In this document: piece by piece, positions 27,915 to 36,862 of the stretch
How positions within the stretch are numbered: position 1 is the stretch's first letter
Layout: each line of letters begins with the position of its first letter
Assembly: GCA_020632925.1 (NCBI GenBank)
Contig: JACKER010000017.1
Span: forward strand, 124,001 to 188,000
Direction: 5' to 3'
DNA: 64,000 nt
Origin: Alphaproteobacteria bacterium
Lineage (GTDB): Bacteria > Myxococcota_A > UBA796 > GCA-2862545
Translations under genes and position numbers: made by a program
Notes under the pieces: model-generated
What the model saw: only the letters and a program-made list of their open reading frames with translations
The model's database searches: none
What the model was told of the DNA's origin: nothing

Positions 27915-30817
27915 GCGACAAGATCTCCACCCTGGTGGTGATCAGCAAGGAAGGCGAGCTCGGCAAGGTGGACCTGCCCGGGATCCGCGTCGTCGACGCC
28001 GAGACGTACCTCGAGGGTGGACCCGCCGTCTCCGGGACGGGGATGTCGGTGGTGAACCTCTGCCGTTCCTGGAGGTACCTCTCGCGCGGCTACTACGTGT
28101 CGCTGCTGGCGGAGGCGCGCGGCCAGGAGCCGATGCCGACGGTGCACGACATCGAGGGCTTCCTCGACCCGCGCTCCCGCTTCCGCGGCCTGCACGAGGC
28201 CGGTGTCGACGTCATCGACCCCGACGAGGCGCGCGCCCGGCTCAAGGCCAGCAAGGCTGCCGGACGCGATCTGGGTGACGGCGAGATCCCGCCCATCCGG
28301 GTGTGGGAGCAGGCGGACATCGTGTTCCGCGCGCCCATGTCCACCGAGATCGTCGATCTGGTCGTCGTCCTCGGGCACACGGACACCCCGGGCATGTCGC
28401 GGCTGGCGGCGCGCGTGTTCCGCGCCTGGCCGTTCCCGGTGCTCGATGTCCGGGCGGTGCGGGAGAACCAGAAGTGGCGCGTGTTCGCGGTCCAGCCGCG
28501 ACGTCTCGCCCGCGTGGACGGCGGGGTGCGTGACCGGCTCCTCGCCGCGCTGAAGGAAGGGCCCCGCAACGCCACGATCGACACCGCCCCCAAGAAGCGC
28601 AGCGTGGCCGTGCTCTTCGACCCGACCGATCCGTACCGCGCGTCGACCCCGGAGACCATCGAACGGCTCGAGCGCGTGTTCCGGCGCCGGGGCCTGCGCC
28701 TCGAGACCATCGGGGTGGACGATCTCGACCGCGTCGGAGAGCACGACGGGCTCTTCATCCGCAGCGTCACCGGCCTCGACAAGCCCGCCTGGCGCTTCGT
28801 CGTCCGCGCGGACGCGCTCGGCATGCCGGTCATCGACCATCCCCAGGACACCGTGCGCTGCAGCAACAAGGTGTACCTGTACGAGCTGCTGAAGCGCGCG
28901 AACCTCCCGATGCCGAAGAGCAAGGTGTTCGGCACGGGCACCACGTTCGCCGAGGTCGCGGACGCCCTGGGCACGCCGTTCGTGGTCAAGCTGCCCGACG
29001 GGAGCTTCTCCGCCGCGGTCCACCGCATCGCGAGCCCCGAGGACTACGCGCACCACGTCCCCGGCATGCTCAAGCGCAGCCCGCTCGTCCTCGCGCAGTC
29101 CTTCGTGAAGAGCGAGTTCGACTGGCGCGTGACCGTGCTCGACGGCCGCCCGCTCTTCGTCTGCCGGTACCACATGGTCCCCGGGCACTGGCAGATCCGC
29201 AGCATCGCGGGCGCGCAGGTCCGGTACGGCCGGGTGGAGAGCATCCCGCGCGACAAGGCCCCGTCGGACGTGGTGAAGCTCGCCTGCAAGGCCGCCTCGC
29301 TCATCGGCGAGGGGCTGTACGGCGTGGACCTCAAGGTCGGCCCCGACGGCCCCGTGGTCATCGAGGTCAACGACAACCCCAACCTCGACACCGGGTACGA
29401 CGACGTCGAGGACGGGGACAGCATCTACGACGACATCGTCACCTGGTTCGAGAAGCGGCTGCCCCCCGAGCGGGCGCCCAAGGAGACCTCGATGAGCCCT
29501 AAGCAGAAGGCTTCGGACGACGGGATGGCGCCCCTGCGCGCGCCGTTCGGGCGGGTGCCCGTGCGCCACACACCGTACGCCGCCTTCGAGGTGATGGGGC
29601 TCGAGCTCGAGTACCCCGTCGTCGACCGCGATCTGAACTGCGTGAGCGAGGTCGAGGACCTCATCAGCGACCTGGCGGGTCGCCCCACCTCGGACGTGGA
29701 CCTCGGTCTGATCGGCATCTCCAACGAGATCATGGACCACGTCCTCGAGATCAAGAACGCCGTTCCGCTGGCGAGCGCCGAGCGCATCGAGGAGGTCCTC
29801 GCCGAGGGCGTCCGCCGCGCGGGCATCGTGCTGGCCGGGCGGCACGGCGCGCGCTTGCTGCCCGGCGGCATGCACCCGTGGTTCCGGCCGAAGAACACGA
29901 GGCTCTGGACGCGCAGCAACCGCACGATCTACCAGACCTACGAGCGGCTGTTCGACCTGCGGACCCACGGGTGGGCCAACGTGCAGGCGGTCCACGTGAA
30001 CCTCCCCTGCGGCCGCGAGGAGGAGGCGGTCGCGATGATGAACGCCGCGCGGCTCCTCGTGCCGTACCTGCCGGCGCTCGCGGCGAGCTCGCCGATGGCG
30101 GAGGGCGAGCTGACGGACGCGGTCGACACCCGCCTGACCTGGATCCTCGAGCACCAGATCAAGCTCCCCGAGTCCTGCGGCGACCTCGTCCCCGAGCCGG
30201 TCACGAGCCTCAAGCAGTACAAGAAGGACGTGCTCGGGCGGATGTACACGGCGCTCGACCGCCTGCCGGACGCCGACGCGATCCGCCACGAGTTCCTCAA
30301 CGCCCGCGCGGCGGTGTTCAAGCTCTCCCGGGACTCCATGGAGATCCGCGTCCTCGACGTGCAGGAGTGCCCCAAGATGGACGTGGCGATCGGCGTGTTC
30401 GTGAAGCGCGCCCTCAAGCGCCTCGTGGGGATGCTGCCCAAGCTGACGTCCGCTCCGCAGGAGGCGCTGGTGGCCGACCTGCGCGCCACGGTCCGGTCCG
30501 GCAGCCGCGCGCGGGTGCTCGCCCCCTGGGTCCCGCTCGACGCCCAGCGCGACGCGGACGGGACGTTGCCCGTGAAGGCCGTGCTGACCTGGCTGCTCGA
30601 GCAGGCCTTCGTGCGCGTGGGTGCCGAGGAGCGGCCGTACCTGGACCTCGTGGCGGGCATCGTCCGCGACGGCACGCTGTCCGAGCGCATCGCGGCGGCG
30701 CTGCTGCCCCATGTGGGCGGCCCCGACGAGGCGTTCACCGAGGCGGCCCGCCAGGTGTACATCCAGCTGGCCGACTGCCTGGTGGAGAACCGCCCGTGGG
30801 CCGGTCGCTCGTCCTGA
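27911..30817 (+). CDS. Fusion of RimK-type ATP-grasp ligase and GCS2-type glutamate-cysteine ligase
   Basis: 968 residues in one uninterrupted frame. Residues 1-220 are the N-terminal domain seen ahead of RimK-like ligases (LVVISKEGELGKVDLPG). Residues about 225-515 are the ATP-grasp, with NKVYLYELLKRANLPMPKS, PFVVKLPDGSFS and the Mg site VIEVNDNPNLD. Residues about 545-960 are GCS2-like (MGLELEYPVVDRDLN, LLPGGMHPWF, YQTYERLFDLRTHGWANVQ, HVNLPC). Each half would make amide bonds, so the protein could build a short peptide or tag a protein. AAGGAG stands six bases ahead of an internal in-frame ATG at 29492 (residue 528), so GCS2 could also be made alone. In related cassettes I expect two genes. 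Confidence 0.85.
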   Translation: MSDKISTLVVISKEGELGKVDLPGIRVVDAETYLEGGPAVSGTGMSVVNLCRSWRYLSRGYYVSLLAEARGQEPMPTVHDIEGFLDPRSRFRGLHEAGVDVIDPDEARARLKASKAAGRDLGDGEIPPIRVWEQADIVFRAPMSTEIVDLVVVLGHTDTPGMSRLAARVFRAWPFPVLDVRAVRENQKWRVFAVQPRRLARVDGGVRDRLLAALKEGPRNATIDTAPKKRSVAVLFDPTDPYRASTPETIERLERVFRRRGLRLETIGVDDLDRVGEHDGLFIRSVTGLDKPAWRFVVRADALGMPVIDHPQDTVRCSNKVYLYELLKRANLPMPKSKVFGTGTTFAEVADALGTPFVVKLPDGSFSAAVHRIASPEDYAHHVPGMLKRSPLVLAQSFVKSEFDWRVTVLDGRPLFVCRYHMVPGHWQIRSIAGAQVRYGRVESIPRDKAPSDVVKLACKAASLIGEGLYGVDLKVGPDGPVVIEVNDNPNLDTGYDDVEDGDSIYDDIVTWFEKRLPPERAPKETSMSPKQKASDDGMAPLRAPFGRVPVRHTPYAAFEVMGLELEYPVVDRDLNCVSEVEDLISDLAGRPTSDVDLGLIGISNEIMDHVLEIKNAVPLASAERIEEVLAEGVRRAGIVLAGRHGARLLPGGMHPWFRPKNTRLWTRSNRTIYQTYERLFDLRTHGWANVQAVHVNLPCGREEEAVAMMNAARLLVPYLPALAASSPMAEGELTDAVDTRLTWILEHQIKLPESCGDLVPEPVTSLKQYKKDVLGRMYTALDRLPDADAIRHEFLNARAAVFKLSRDSMEIRVLDVQECPKMDVAIGVFVKRALKRLVGMLPKLTSAPQEALVADLRATVRSGSRARVLAPWVPLDAQRDADGTLPVKAVLTWLLEQAFVRVGAEERPYLDLVAGIVRDGTLSERIAAALLPHVGGPDEAFTEAARQVYIQLADCLVENRPWAGRSS

Positions 30818-31488
30818 GCTGCGAGCACGCCTCGCGCCTGCTGCCGCGCTCGATCCCGCTGGGGTTGGCGCCGGGGGAGGGGACGGGGCACCACGCCTGG
30901 GACGAGGGGGCCCACGAGCTCGCGCTGGGCCTGGCGGTCGAGCTCGGTGCGCCGCTGGTCGCAGGCCAGGTGAGCCGGCTCGTCGTCGATCTCAACCGCA
31001 GCCGCCACCTGCCTGCGGCCATCCCTGCGGTCGCCTTCGGGTTGGCGGTCCCCGGCAACACGGCCCTCGACGAGCGCGCCCGCCGACGGCGCCTGCGCGC
31101 GCTGCACGACCCCTACCGCCGCTCGCTGCGCGCCGAGGTCCGCCGGGCGATCCGGCGCCGTGGGGACGTCGTCCACCTCTCGGTCCACGCGTTCACCGCG
31201 ACCCTCGGGGACGAGCGTCGCGAGCTGGACGTGGGGCTGCTCTTCGACCCGGCGCGCCCCCGCGAGCAGGCCGTGGCCGACGAGCTCTCGGAGGCGTTGC
31301 GTGCGGTCGGGGTGGACGCCCGCGAGAACCAGCCGTACCTCGGCACCGACGACGGGGGCACCACCTGGTTGCGCACGATCTTCCCCGATCCGGCGTACGC
31401 AGGGCTCGAGCTCGAGCTGCGCGACGACCTGCCGCCGGAGGTGGTGGACGCCGTCCGTCGCGTGGTCCTGCGCTGGGCGACCGTGTAG
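30796..31488 (+). CDS. N-formylglutamate amidohydrolase-like protein
   Basis: 230 residues from GTG 30796, which overlaps the 3' end of the ligase gene by 22 bases. LVLSCEHAS near the N-terminus, then VVDLNRS, and SVHAFTATL match the zinc-binding blocks of the N-formylglutamate amidohydrolase family (SCEHxS, DxNR, SxHxFxP-like). The usual reaction hydrolyses N-formylglutamate. Here it more likely hydrolyses an amide product of the neighbouring ligases. It is cotranscribed with the amidoligase cassette. Confidence 0.78.
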   Translation: MGRSLVLSCEHASRLLPRSIPLGLAPGEGTGHHAWDEGAHELALGLAVELGAPLVAGQVSRLVVDLNRSRHLPAAIPAVAFGLAVPGNTALDERARRRRLRALHDPYRRSLRAEVRRAIRRRGDVVHLSVHAFTATLGDERRELDVGLLFDPARPREQAVADELSEALRAVGVDARENQPYLGTDDGGTTWLRTIFPDPAYAGLELELRDDLPPEVVDAVRRVVLRWATV

Positions 31489-31506
31489 GCTCGGGCGGGA
31501 GCAGGC

Positions 31507-32037
31507 GTGGCGCGGTCGCGAGCATTCGATGTCGACGAGGCCTTGCAGGCCGCGATGCACGCGTTCTGGCGCCACGGGTACCGGGGGACCTCGGTCCGCG
31601 ACCTGTGCGAGGCGATGGGTATCGGTCAGGGCAGCTTCTACGCCGCGTTCGGCAGCAAGGCCGAGCTCTTCCAGCGCGCGCTCGGACACTACCTGCGGAC
31701 GCTGGCGCCCGAGCCCGGACCCGACGCGCTCCGGGTCTACCTGGACCGGGTGGTGTCGTCGCGCGACCCGACGGGCTGCCTGCTCGTGGACTCCGCGGTC
31801 GAGCGGGCGGAGCTCGAGCCCGAGGCGCAGGCGCTGGTCGATCGCGGGCTCGCGGGGCTGCAGGCCTTCTTCGCCTCGTGCCTGCCGGGGCCGGAGGCGG
31901 AGCGTCGCGCGGCGCTCCTGCTCTCGGCGGTGGCGGGCCTGCACGTGATGCACCGGGCGGGTCGTCCGACGACCGAGCTGCGCGCGCTGGCGGATCACCT
32001 GCTCGTCTCCGTGGACATCGCCCGACCACCGCAATAG
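31507..32037 (+). CDS. TetR/AcrR-family transcription regulator
   Basis: 176 residues, GTG start. The N-terminal helix-turn-helix (FDVDEALQAAMHAFWRHGYRGTSV, then IGQGSFYAAFGSKAELF) is of the AcrR type. The C-terminal ligand domain is helical and carries one Cys (GCLLVDSA). A TGTA-N8-TACA palindrome starts right at its stop codon, in front of the next gene. It probably represses the DUF1304 gene and perhaps itself. Confidence 0.9.
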   Translation: MARSRAFDVDEALQAAMHAFWRHGYRGTSVRDLCEAMGIGQGSFYAAFGSKAELFQRALGHYLRTLAPEPGPDALRVYLDRVVSSRDPTGCLLVDSAVERAELEPEAQALVDRGLAGLQAFFASCLPGPEAERRAALLLSAVAGLHVMHRAGRPTTELRALADHLLVSVDIARPPQ

Positions 32038-32053
32038 TGTACCGACCGTTACA
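32038..32053. promoter_or_regulatory. Predicted TetR-family operator
   Basis: TGTACCGACCGTTACA is an inverted repeat (TGTA/TACA outer, one mismatch in the next pair) located between the TetR gene and the DUF1304 gene, 15 bases ahead of its start. Sequences of this form (ACCGACCG core) are common TetR-family sites. Confidence 0.5.
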
Positions 32054-32067
32054 GAACGGGAGGCAAC

Positions 32068-32415
32068 ATGGTGGGGCAGATCGTGGTCGGGTTGGTGGCG
32101 CTCCTGCACGTCGGGTTCTTCGTGCTCGAGAGTGTCCTGTGGACGAAGCCCACGGGCATGCGGATCTTCGGGCTGTCGGCGGAGGACGCCGAGACCACGC
32201 GGGTGCTCGCGAGCAACCAGGGCGTGTACAACGCGATGCTCGCGCTCGGCCTCGGCTGGGCGGTCGCGTCGGGCAACCGCGAGGCGCTGTTGTTCCTGCT
32301 GGCCTACGTCGTGGTGGTCGGGATCTACGGGGGAATCACCGCGAAGCCGACCATCCTCGCCCTTCAGGCGGCCCCCGCTCTCGTCGCCTTCGGGCTGGTG
32401 TGGCTGCGCTGGTAG
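32068..32415 (+). CDS. DUF1304 membrane protein
   Basis: 115 residues with four membrane helices (IVVGLVALLHVGFFVLESVLW, AMLALGLGWAVASG, ALLFLLAYVVVVGIYGGI, ILALQAAPALVAFGLVWL). The family pattern FxLESxLW, SNQGVYN and YGxxT is clear. Function is unknown across the family. GGGAGG precedes ATG 32068. It is likely controlled by the TetR regulator just upstream. Confidence 0.85.
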   Translation: MVGQIVVGLVALLHVGFFVLESVLWTKPTGMRIFGLSAEDAETTRVLASNQGVYNAMLALGLGWAVASGNREALLFLLAYVVVVGIYGGITAKPTILALQAAPALVAFGLVWLRW

Positions 32416-32424
32416 GATGGGTCG

Positions 32425-32727
32425 ATGTCGATCGACCTGACCCTGTGCACCGGCCTGGGCTGCCCGCTCCGCGCCGAGTGCTATCGGTACCGCGTGATCG
32501 CGCACGGGCGTCGCAGCTCGTTCGCCACCCCGCCCTTCGTCGCTGCCGCGGGGACCTGCGCACACCTGCTCCCGCTGCCGACGATCGGCGAGGACGACGT
32601 GCGGACGCGGGCGTACGTCCTGTGGGACGCCGACGGTCGACCGGACGACCGCGCGGACGAGCACTGGCTGCGCGCTGAGGCCGAGCTGAACGACGAGCTC
32701 GGCTCCCGCCTGCGGCCCGTGGGCTGA
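32425..32727 (+). CDS. DUF2934-type small protein with N-terminal cysteine cluster
   Basis: 100 residues. The N-terminus has C8, C13 and C19 (TLCTGLGCPLRAECYRY), which could bind zinc or form disulfides. The C-terminal half (RTRAYVLWDADGRPDDRADE, HWLRAEAEL) fits DUF2934. The stop overlaps the start of the M28 peptidase gene by one base. Confidence 0.7.
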   Translation: MSIDLTLCTGLGCPLRAECYRYRVIAHGRRSSFATPPFVAAAGTCAHLLPLPTIGEDDVRTRAYVLWDADGRPDDRADEHWLRAEAELNDELGSRLRPVG

Positions 32728-34709
32728 TGGAGCGCCGCGTCGCGGCCATCGCTGCGGCGCTCGTGGCCGTCGTCGCCCTGCGCGCGGAGGTGACCCTGCA
32801 GGCGCCGTCGGTGTCGCCCGAGCGCGCCGACGAGCTGATGCGGCTGCACGCCGCACTGATCGGGGACCTACCCCACCCGACGGGCACCCCCGAGGCTGCC
32901 GCCGTGCGGGAGCGGGTGGCGCAAGCGCTGACGGACGCGGGGTGCGCGCCGCACGTGCAGCGCGCCTGGTCGTGCGGGGACGGACGCTGCGCGTGGGTGG
33001 AGAACCTGTGGTGCCGGCTGGGGCCGGAGGGCGAACCCGTCGTGCTGGGGCTCGCGCACACCGACTCCGTCCCGGCGGGTCCCGGGGCGGGCGACGACGG
33101 CGCGGCGGTCGTGGCCTGGGTGGAGGCCGTGCGCCAGCTCGCGCGCGAGCCCCTGCGGCGGCCCTTCGTGCTGGTGCTCACCGACGGCGAGGAGCTCGGG
33201 CTGTTCGGCGCGAGCGCGCTCCTCGACGACCCGCCGTTCCCCGAGCCCATCGCGATGGTCGTGAACCTCGAGGCGCGGGGCAGCCGCGGGACCTCGGTGC
33301 TGTTCCAGACGCCGGGAGAGCCCCGCTCCTGGGGTGCGGGGTACCGCTCGCTCGGGCTGCGTCCGACGGCGAGCTCGCTCTACCCTGCGGTCTACGAGCG
33401 GATGCCCAACGGCACGGACCTGACCGTGTTCGGCGAGCGGGGTATCGCGGGCGCGGACCACGCGTTCCTGGACGAGGTCGCCCACTACCACACGCCGCTC
33501 GACGACCGCGCGCACCTCGACCCCCGCTCGATGGCACAGCACGCGGACCTCGCGCTCGGCTGGGTGCGGGCGCTGCAGCACGATCTGCCGCCGACCTCGC
33601 AGGCCTACGCGGACTGGCTCGGGCTCGTCCTGCTCTCGTGGCCCCGTACGTGGTCGCTGCCGCTCACGGTGCTCGGGCTCCTCGCGGCGCTCGGCGTGGC
33701 GGGTGTGGACCGGTGGACCGGGCGGACGCGCACGAAGGGCCTGCTGCTCGCGACCGGTGCCGTGGTGGGGGCCGTCGTGCTCGCCGCCGGCCTCGGGTGG
33801 CTCGCGTCGCTGGCGCTGCCGGAGACGGTGGGCTGGTCGCACCCCGAGCGGGTCCGGGCGCTCTCGCTTGGACTCGCGGTCACGACGGTGCTGGCGGGCT
33901 CGGCGGCGGGTTCCCCCCGGGCGCGGTGGGCGGCGGTCACGGTCGTCGTCGCCGCGCTCGGCGTGGCCCTGGCCCTGGTCGACGGGCGGCTCGCGGTGCT
34001 GACGGTGCCAGCGCTCGGCCTGGCACTCGCGGCGAGGGCCGCCCCCGACGCCGTGGCCTGGCCCGTGCTGGCGCTGGGCGTGGCGTCGGCCTTCGTGCCG
34101 CTCGCGCTGGCGCTCGAGATCGCGCTCGGCGCGCACCCGGCGCTGCTCGCGGGCGTGTGGGCGGCGGGGCTGCTCGGCGTGATGCCCGCGGTCCCGGAGC
34201 GCGGCTGGCGGCTCGCGGGCGTGGGGGCCGCGTGGACGGTGCTGGCGGGCGTGGGCTGCGCGCTCGCGCCGGCGTCGACGGCGGGTCGCCCGCTCCAGTC
34301 CCAGGTGACCGTGGAGCAGCGCGGGACCGAGGTGAGCGTCACCGCGTGGCGGCGGCCGGGTCCCGGGTGGGCGGGGGAGGGCGCGGACCAGGCCGTGCGG
34401 GTGTCGCCGCCGCCGGAGCTGGTCCGGGAGGGCGACCAGCTGCGCGTGCGCTCGGTCCGCGGCGGGACCACCTGGGTGGTGCGGGGTGGCGAGCGGCTCG
34501 GCGACCACGCGCTCGGGGCGGGCGCCACCTGGGTGTACGGGGCGCCGGAGGGTGGCCTGGTGGTCGGGATCGATCCGGGCTCGGAGGTCGAGGTGGCCGA
34601 GGTCACGTGGGACCTGCCCGAGGGCCTCGATCGGCGCACGATCGTGGGTGACGCCGTGCCCGCTCACCGTGGCGACGCCACGCTCGTGTGGGCCGTCAGC
34701 GCGCCGTGA
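32727..34709 (+). CDS. M28-family membrane metallopeptidase
   Basis: 660 residues. A signal-anchor (VAAIAAALVAVVALRA) precedes an M28 aminopeptidase domain with H111 (LAHTDS), D123 (GAGDDG), E155/E156 (DGEELG) and a His in HYHTPLDD. Residues about 300-510 form several membrane helices (LPLTVLGLLAALGVAG, LLLATGAVVGAVVLAAG), and the last 150 residues are a beta-rich outer domain. The arrangement resembles vacuolar Pff1/ER metallopeptidase 1-type proteins. It probably trims peptides at the outer face of the inner membrane. Confidence 0.85.
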   Translation: MERRVAAIAAALVAVVALRAEVTLQAPSVSPERADELMRLHAALIGDLPHPTGTPEAAAVRERVAQALTDAGCAPHVQRAWSCGDGRCAWVENLWCRLGPEGEPVVLGLAHTDSVPAGPGAGDDGAAVVAWVEAVRQLAREPLRRPFVLVLTDGEELGLFGASALLDDPPFPEPIAMVVNLEARGSRGTSVLFQTPGEPRSWGAGYRSLGLRPTASSLYPAVYERMPNGTDLTVFGERGIAGADHAFLDEVAHYHTPLDDRAHLDPRSMAQHADLALGWVRALQHDLPPTSQAYADWLGLVLLSWPRTWSLPLTVLGLLAALGVAGVDRWTGRTRTKGLLLATGAVVGAVVLAAGLGWLASLALPETVGWSHPERVRALSLGLAVTTVLAGSAAGSPRARWAAVTVVVAALGVALALVDGRLAVLTVPALGLALAARAAPDAVAWPVLALGVASAFVPLALALEIALGAHPALLAGVWAAGLLGVMPAVPERGWRLAGVGAAWTVLAGVGCALAPASTAGRPLQSQVTVEQRGTEVSVTAWRRPGPGWAGEGADQAVRVSPPPELVREGDQLRVRSVRGGTTWVVRGGERLGDHALGAGATWVYGAPEGGLVVGIDPGSEVEVAEVTWDLPEGLDRRTIVGDAVPAHRGDATLVWAVSAP

Positions 34710-34739
34710 CGGTGTACGGTGTCGCTTCGGAGGAGGGAG

Positions 34740-35174
34740 ATGCGCCTGTCCGCCTTGTTGGTCCTCACCGCGTGCCAGCAGCCCTGGATGGATCTGTCGG
34801 ACACCGGGTACGCGTGCATCGTCGAGCAGGGCGCCGACTTCTCGGTCTGGAGCTGGTACGACACCACCACGGGAACAGCGCCGGACGCCTTGAGCGCGGG
34901 GCGCTCCGAGGTCGTCGTGGTGATCAGCGACTGCTACTCGAGCAGCGTCACCGACGAGCAGGCCACCTGCTCCGCCAGCGACGACGGCGCGACGATCGAC
35001 GTGGTGTCCGAGGCTGGGTGGCACAAGCCCGGAGGGAGCCAGAACAGCGACTGCAACGTGCTCTCCACGCGGTGCGCCGGCCCCGACCTCACGGACGGTC
35101 CCTGGACGCTGAGCTACGCTGGCGAGACCGTCGACTTCGACGTTCCGTCCGCCGAGACGCCCTGCACGCGCTGA
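34740..35174 (+). CDS. Hypothetical small lipoprotein
   Basis: 144 residues from ATG 34740, which has AGGAGGGA directly ahead. Lipobox LVLTAC, Cys12 acylated. The mature region has seven cysteines, probably in disulfides (YACIVEQG, SDCYSSS, ATCSAS, SDCNVLSTRC, TPCTR). No family recognised. Confidence 0.7.
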   Translation: MRLSALLVLTACQQPWMDLSDTGYACIVEQGADFSVWSWYDTTTGTAPDALSAGRSEVVVVISDCYSSSVTDEQATCSASDDGATIDVVSEAGWHKPGGSQNSDCNVLSTRCAGPDLTDGPWTLSYAGETVDFDVPSAETPCTR

Positions 35175-35179
35175 GCCGG

Positions 35180-36850
35180 TCAGCTCATGACCTGGTCGCG
35201 GAGCAGGTCGAGGCCGACGTTGCCGCAGGCGAGGACGCGGCGGTGGAACTCGGGGAGCTCGCCGCCGGCGGCGAGGAACTCGCGGCGCAGGTCGAGCATG
35301 GCCTTCTGGCCGACCTTGTAGCTGATCGCCTGGCCGGGCCAGCCGAGGTACCGCTTGATCTCGCTGTCGGCGACCTCGGCCGCCATGCCGCCCACCTCCT
35401 GCATCAGCGCCACGCCGAGCTCGAAGGTCCAGCGCTCGCCGGGGTGGAAGGGCGCGTCGTCCGGAATGGGCAGGTCGAGGTGCGCGCCGATGTCGAAGAC
35501 CACGCGGCAGGCGCGCATCATCTGGTTCGCGAGCATGCCGAGCTCGTACTCGGGCTTCTCGTAGAACCCGAGCTCGCTCATCAGCTCCTCGGCGTACAGC
35601 GCCCAGCCCTCGGCGAACCCGGAGTACCCGTAGGCCACCCGGTGCACGCGGCACAGGTCCTGCTTCAGGGTGACCTGCAGCGCGCACTGGAGGTGATGGC
35701 CGGGGAAACCCTCGTGGTAGGCGGTGCTCACCTCGTCCCACAGGGCGTACGGGCCCTCGCCGGTCAGTGAGTAGAACACCGTGCCCGGCCGCGACAGATC
35801 CTCGGACGGCGGCACGTAGTAGGCCCCCGGAGGCCCGCCGGCCGGCGCCTGCTTCACGTCCACCCGGCGGATGCCCTCGGGGACCTCGAAGTGCACGCCG
35901 TCGAGCACGGACAGCGCCTGCTGCTGGCGCTGCTGCATGAGGGCGAGGAAGGAGGCGCGGTCGGGAGCGCCGTAGGCCGGGTCCGTCATCAGCATCGTCA
36001 CGACCTGGCGGAGCGGGACCCCGGGAGCGACCTGCTCGGCGGCGGCGGTCATGCGGGCCTGGAGCGCCCGGATCTCGTCCCAGCCCCAGGCGTAGGTGGC
36101 CTCCGGATCGGGCGTGCTCCCGAGGAAGTGGCGCACGGCGCGCAGGTACCGCTCGCGTCCGACCCCGTCGGCCTCCGCGGCGTGGGGCAGGTAGCTGTCC
36201 GTCAGCCAGGTCCCGAGGGCGGTGTACGCCTCGCGCGCGGCGACCGTCGCGGCGGCGACGCGCTGGCGCAGGGCGTCGTCGGCAACCCCGGCCTCCGCGA
36301 GGCGCGCGTTCAGCCCGTCGAGGCTCGCGCCGTCGGCAGCGTACGCGTGGCACTGGGCAGCGACGGAACGCACCTGGCGCGCGGCCACCGGCGTCCCCCG
36401 ATCGAGCCCGAGCTGCAGCGACCGCCGGTATCCGTCGAACATCGCACCGACCCCCTCGAGCCGGCTGGCGACGTTGGCCCAGCCCTCGGCGGTCGACGTG
36501 TCCATCGCGTCGAACACCATCGGCACGTGCTGAACGGGGCAGGCCAGGTGGTTCAGGTCGCGGAGGTGGTCGCCGTGGTCGACGACGTCGAGCGAGAGCC
36601 CGAGCTGGTCGAGGCAGACGTGGACCGCGAGCCTGGACCAGCGGTCGGCCTGCTCGGGGAGTGCGGCGAAGCGCTCCTTCCATGCGCGCAGTCGAGCCGC
36701 GCTGGCGGCGGCCCCCTCGGGGGAGAGGTCCTCCCACCGGTGGTCGTGCCCCTTCACGCCCCAGTAGGTCCCGGCGCTGGGCGTCATGTCGGCGAGCTCG
36801 TCGACGAGGGCGTCGGCGAGGGTGAACGGCGTGCGGTCGGTGGTGCTCAT
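35180..36850 (-). CDS. DUF885-family zinc peptidase-like protein
   Basis: 556 residues. The DUF885 signature HEGFPGHH is at 379-386, and downstream Glu residues in SGFAEGWALYAEELM complete the metal site. Further family blocks are GAYYVPP and GQKAMLDLRREF. Many DUF885 proteins are exported, but this one lacks an obvious signal peptide. Likely a cytoplasmic metallocarboxypeptidase-like enzyme. It faces the small lipoprotein gene convergently with a five-base gap. Confidence 0.88.
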   Translation of the reverse strand: MSTTDRTPFTLADALVDELADMTPSAGTYWGVKGHDHRWEDLSPEGAAASAARLRAWKERFAALPEQADRWSRLAVHVCLDQLGLSLDVVDHGDHLRDLNHLACPVQHVPMVFDAMDTSTAEGWANVASRLEGVGAMFDGYRRSLQLGLDRGTPVAARQVRSVAAQCHAYAADGASLDGLNARLAEAGVADDALRQRVAAATVAAREAYTALGTWLTDSYLPHAAEADGVGRERYLRAVRHFLGSTPDPEATYAWGWDEIRALQARMTAAAEQVAPGVPLRQVVTMLMTDPAYGAPDRASFLALMQQRQQQALSVLDGVHFEVPEGIRRVDVKQAPAGGPPGAYYVPPSEDLSRPGTVFYSLTGEGPYALWDEVSTAYHEGFPGHHLQCALQVTLKQDLCRVHRVAYGYSGFAEGWALYAEELMSELGFYEKPEYELGMLANQMMRACRVVFDIGAHLDLPIPDDAPFHPGERWTFELGVALMQEVGGMAAEVADSEIKRYLGWPGQAISYKVGQKAMLDLRREFLAAGGELPEFHRRVLACGNVGLDLLRDQVMS

Positions 36851-36862
36851 GACCGTGCACCA

